From assembly GCA_016763735.1 (NCBI GenBank), contig JAESTE010000073.1, positions 1 to 8,014 on the forward strand: a stretch of DNA of 8,014 nucleotides, given 5' to 3'. Position 1 is the stretch's first letter, and each line of letters starts with the position of its first letter. Below are positions 5,473 to 8,014 of this stretch, one piece after another. The DNA comes from Nitrospinaceae bacterium. GTDB lineage: Bacteria; Nitrospinota; Nitrospinia; Nitrospinales; VA-1. The position numbers and the translations under genes are program-made. Under the pieces are notes generated by a model. It did not search any database, had not been told where the DNA came from, and saw nothing but the letters and a program-made list of their open reading frames with translations.

Positions 5473-8014
5473 CGACAGTCGACGGAAATGTGACCCTGCA
5501 GGCCGAGACAGGAAATATTACCATTCTGGATTCCACCACAACCGTTGATATTGATGGTGGAAATAATGGAACGATCACCCTTCAGGCTGATACCAATGAA
5601 GCCAATATTCAAATTGGTACCGGTGCCAAGGTTCAGACCCTTCTCAGTTTCACTACTGTAACTAAACCGGTGACCAAGGGAATTGTCATCACCGCAGATA
5701 ACATTGAAATTCAGGGAACGATATCAGCCGCCAATTCGATTGTTACCCTTCAACCGAAACGTAACTCCTCGGATATAGCCATCGACTTGGGATCCACGGT
5801 TGAAACAACGACAGATACCTTGGAATTGTTTGACGCTGAGATTGATAAGATCACCGCGAATATACTGAGAATCGGCTCGAATTCTTCTTCGGATGGAACC
5901 GGTTCTAAAGCGATCACATTCACCGCTGCCATCAGTGTGAACCCGGCCAATGTCACCAATACAATTCTGCTCTCCGATAAGGGAATCACCCAGAATGCCA
6001 GTGCGAGCTTCTCAGGCACCAACCTCCTGCTCGACGTAGACGAAGCAGCGGTCATGACGGAGTCCAATAATGATGTTACTACTTTGGCTGCTGTGATCAC
6101 TGATTCCGGCGCAGCTCTTAGCTTCACGGATAAGGCCACCCTGTTGATCGGTACGGTCGCCGGAGTCAAAGGCCTAACCACAAACAATGCCGATATCACG
6201 CTGGTAGCCAGTACGGGTAATTTGACGGTGACGGATAACAGTGTGACGAACGATATAAACGCCGGCACCGGATCCGTTGTAATGACGGCCAGTGACAATG
6301 AGACAACTGTTCAGATCGAGGCCGATGCCGATGTCAAAGCTACCGGTGGTGTTACCATCACTGCTGATAAGATGATTTTAAGTGGAACGATTACCGCCAC
6401 CGGCGCTATCGTGACATTGAAACCTGAGGTCGTTAAGGATGTCGATACCGTCGATCTGGGCTCGACAACCGATGTCGCGGCTAACTCCCTGGAATTGTCC
6501 GACGCCGAGTTGGATAACATCACCGCCACGACGATTCGGGTTGGCTCGACGACATCAGGAGCCATTACTGTGAGTGCGGACTTGAGTCCAGCAGCTTCAA
6601 CAAATCTGTCATTGCTGCCTGATGCAAATGTGTCACAGCAGACTGGAGATACCATCACGGTAACGGGACTGCGTATCGATGTGGATACTTCCGTTGTATT
6701 GAACGAAGCGAATAATGTGACGACCCTGGCGGTGAACATTGCTGATTCTTCCCAAACCTTCAGCTTCACGGATTCGAATGCATTGACAGTGGGTACGGTG
6801 GATGGAACAGTCGGTGTGACGACCAGTGGAGGGACGATTACCATTTCAACGACGACCGGAACATTCACGGTGACCAACAATATTGCGGCTGGCGCGGCGG
6901 CGGTGAATTTGACCGCCGGTGCAGATGATCAGTTGTTCGATAACAATGCGGCGATAACAGGAAATGCAGCAACAGTGACGGCTGCCGATATGGCCCTGGA
7001 GGGCGGCACGGTTAACGTAGGCAGCGGGATTGTAACCCTGATACCCGATTCAACGGATGTGGATGCGATCGACCTGGGCAATGGTACCGAAGACTCGGCT
7101 GATACCCTGGAGTTGAGCGATACCGAGTTGGATACGATTACGGCGCTGACCCTGAGGATTGGGGCGACCAATACGGGAGCGATCACGGTGAGTTCGGCGA
7201 TGAATCCGGCGAATATCACCAACCTGTCGTTGCTCTCGGATTTCGATCTGAGTCAATCAGCAATCGTTACGGTGAGTGGCCTGCGAATTGATGTGGATGG
7301 CCCGGTAACGATGACCCAGGCCAATGTGGTGACGACCCTGGCGGCGAATGTGTCAACCTCAGGTCAGGGTTTCACCTTCAATGATTCAAATGATATTGTA
7401 GTCGGCACAGTGGATGGAACGGTCGGAGTGACGACCAATGGCGGGACTCTGACGGTGACCACCGCCAATGGTAATCTGACGGTGACCAATAATGTTGCGG
7501 CTGGCGCAGCAACGGTGATTCTGACTGCCGGAGGTACCGACAAACTGATTGATAACAATGCGGCCGTAACCGGTAACGCAGCCAATCTGGCAGCCGACGA
7601 CATGGCGCTGGAAGGTGGCACGGTCAACGTGGGCAGCGGAATTGTAACCTTGGCTTATAAGACGGCAGGAATCGCGATCGACCTGGGAGACATAACCGAC
7701 AGCACAGCAGCGACGCTGGAGTTGAGCGACTCCGAGCTGGATAAGATTACGGCGCTGACTTTGAGAATCGGGGGAACCAACGCGGGAGCGATCACGGTGA
7801 CGACGGCGTTGACACCTGCAAATATCACGAACTTGTCACTGTTGTCGACAGCGGGAGTGACACAGGGGACCGGAGATACGATCACGGTGAGCGGCTTGAG
7901 AATCGACGTGGACGATGCCGTGACCCTGACCGAGGCGAACGATGTGACGACGCTGTCAGCCGTCTTGTCGACAAGCGGTCAGGCTTTCAGCTTTACCGAT
8001 GCGAACACACTGCA
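5469..8014 (+). CDS. Giant beta-strand-repeat surface protein, downstream segment (3' partial)
   Basis: I translated this frame by hand. It is open from 5379, just after the TAA at 5376-5378, to the end of the window with no stop, giving about 848 codons from GTG 5469. Family-like sequence begins around 5460 (G-L-G-V-T-T-V-D-G), continuing the repeat interrupted in the previous frame. GTG 5469 overlaps the TGA at 5470-5472 as GTGA. This resembles translational coupling, but the protein starts mid-repeat without a signal peptide, so it is best read as a frame break. A bridging stretch (5463-5687) precedes three full and one partial copy of a ~204-223-residue repeat with an LELSDxELDxITxxTLRIG signature (5688-8014). 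No Cys is seen. The reading frame runs off the window, so any C-terminal anchor is unseen. By memory, the LSDxELDxIT/LRIG signature recurs in giant 'beta strand repeat-containing' proteins of several bacterial phyla; its function is unknown. Confidence 0.85.
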   Translation, partial: MTTVDGNVTLQAETGNITILDSTTTVDIDGGNNGTITLQADTNEANIQIGTGAKVQTLLSFTTVTKPVTKGIVITADNIEIQGTISAANSIVTLQPKRNSSDIAIDLGSTVETTTDTLELFDAEIDKITANILRIGSNSSSDGTGSKAITFTAAISVNPANVTNTILLSDKGITQNASASFSGTNLLLDVDEAAVMTESNNDVTTLAAVITDSGAALSFTDKATLLIGTVAGVKGLTTNNADITLVASTGNLTVTDNSVTNDINAGTGSVVMTASDNETTVQIEADADVKATGGVTITADKMILSGTITATGAIVTLKPEVVKDVDTVDLGSTTDVAANSLELSDAELDNITATTIRVGSTTSGAITVSADLSPAASTNLSLLPDANVSQQTGDTITVTGLRIDVDTSVVLNEANNVTTLAVNIADSSQTFSFTDSNALTVGTVDGTVGVTTSGGTITISTTTGTFTVTNNIAAGAAAVNLTAGADDQLFDNNAAITGNAATVTAADMALEGGTVNVGSGIVTLIPDSTDVDAIDLGNGTEDSADTLELSDTELDTITALTLRIGATNTGAITVSSAMNPANITNLSLLSDFDLSQSAIVTVSGLRIDVDGPVTMTQANVVTTLAANVSTSGQGFTFNDSNDIVVGTVDGTVGVTTNGGTLTVTTANGNLTVTNNVAAGAATVILTAGGTDKLIDNNAAVTGNAANLAADDMALEGGTVNVGSGIVTLAYKTAGIAIDLGDITDSTAATLELSDSELDKITALTLRIGGTNAGAITVTTALTPANITNLSLLSTAGVTQGTGDTITVSGLRIDVDDAVTLTEANDVTTLSAVLSTSGQAFSFTDANTL
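5820..5876 (+). repeat. LELSDxELDxIT signature, copy 1
   Basis: It reads LELFDAEIDKITANILRIG, with F for S at position 4 and I for L at position 8. It is the most diverged of four equally placed copies. The acidic D-A-E-I-D core is unlike the Thr/Asn strands around it. Confidence 0.85.
6489..6545 (+). repeat. LELSDxELDxIT signature, copy 2
   Basis: It reads LELSDAELDNITATTIRVG, 669 bases after copy 1, and is followed by G-A-I-T-V as in copies 3 and 4. Confidence 0.87.
7107..7163 (+). repeat. LELSDxELDxIT signature, copy 3
   Basis: It reads LELSDTELDTITALTLRIG, 618 bases after copy 2, preceded by A-I-D-L-G and followed by A-T-N-T-G-A-I-T-V. Confidence 0.9.
7716..7772 (+). repeat. LELSDxELDxIT signature, copy 4
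   Basis: It reads LELSDSELDKITALTLRIG, 609 bases after copy 3, with the same flanks (A-I-D-L-G before; G-T-N-A-G-A-I-T-V after). Confidence 0.9.

Larger units (their letters stand above)
2..8014 (+). other. Single giant adhesin-like locus reconstructed across two -1 frame breaks
   Basis: Joining frame 2 (from 2), frame 1 (from about 4117) and frame 3 (from about 5460) gives one continuous repeat protein of about 2,670 residues. The sequence style, absence of Cys and turn pattern are unchanged across both joins. At each join the out-of-frame tail loses this style at once: after join 1 it is rich in R, P, K and W, and after join 2 it stops within a few residues. No start region, signal peptide, two-partner-secretion domain, autotransporter barrel or LPxTG/PEP-CTERM-like sorting signal is inside the window, so the export route cannot be stated. 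It may be one intact gene with two sequence errors, or a recently broken gene; the evidence favours the former. No gap longer than 300 bases lacks coding sequence. Confidence 0.78.
5688..8014 (+). repeat. Tandem ~204-223-residue coding repeats (family E), three full and one partial
   Basis: Copies are 5688-6356 (669 bases), 6357-6974 (618), 6975-7586 (612) and 7587-8014 (cut by the window end), phased on [IVL]-[TA]-A-[DA]-x-M. Each holds, in order, a short I-V-T-L strand, an I/V-D-L-G turn, the LELSDxELDxITxxTLRIG signature, G-A-I-T-V, P-A-x-x-T-N-x-x-L-L, G-L-R-I-D-V-D, E-A-N-x-V-T-T-L, and F-T-D-x-N-x-L then G-T-V-D-G-T-V-G-V-T-T. Copies 3 and 4 are closest and copy 1 most diverged. Confidence 0.9.

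Noticed and set aside
7587..8014. A shift in codon choice toward ACG for Thr near the right end (12 of about 26 Thr codons against about 7 of 27 in 2-448)
   Set aside because: The hand counts are small and the repeats are not independent samples, so it is not evidence of separate origin.

Overview
The whole 8,014-base window lies inside one enormous, low-complexity, repeat-built protein gene on the + strand. Neither its true start nor its true end is present. Read through, it gives roughly 2,670 residues with no cysteine that I can find, one genuine tryptophan, few Lys/Arg, and a heavy excess of Thr, Ala, Gly, Asn, Ser, Val, Ile and Asp. This is the composition of a secreted parallel beta-helix (haemagglutinin/adhesin-like, 'beta strand repeat-containing') surface protein. 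No other gene, RNA gene, mobile element, promoter or terminator can be supported, and there is no intergenic DNA.

Layout. (1) Bases 2-1354: six near-regular units of 72-78 residues, organised as two copies of a ~676-base higher-order repeat. (2) 1355-1885: diverged units with a proline-containing insertion. (3) 1886-3259: six more units of the same ~75-residue length but a different sequence flavour, three of them very alike. (4) 3260 to ~4120: an irregular beta-rich stretch without clear periodicity. (5) 4150-5439: two copies of a ~209-221-residue repeat. (6) 5688-8014: three full copies and part of a fourth of a ~204-223-residue repeat carrying an LELSDxELDxITxxTLRIG signature.

The reading frame changes twice, each time by -1 (equivalent to one missing base): near 4112-4126 and near 5449-5463. 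Repeat homology runs straight across both points, so the three frame segments (2-4222, 4114-5472, 5379-8014) are pieces of one polypeptide rather than three genes. Each break is repaired by adding one G next to an existing G, which fits a consensus error or a very recent mutation. The coding signal downstream is intact, and differences between repeat copies are overwhelmingly synonymous.

Organism. The sequence shows moderate GC and a giant Thr/Asn/Asp-rich repeat protein. From memory of the family, such proteins occur in Planctomycetota and other PVC bacteria, Chlorobi, Omnitrophota and some Proteobacteria and Cyanobacteria. A Gram-negative bacterium is likely; the phylum cannot be fixed from this window. 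The secretion signal, any N-terminal secretion domain and any C-terminal anchor would lie outside it. I found no new multi-gene system here. The points of interest are the repeat hierarchy, how the copies evolve, and the two frame breaks.
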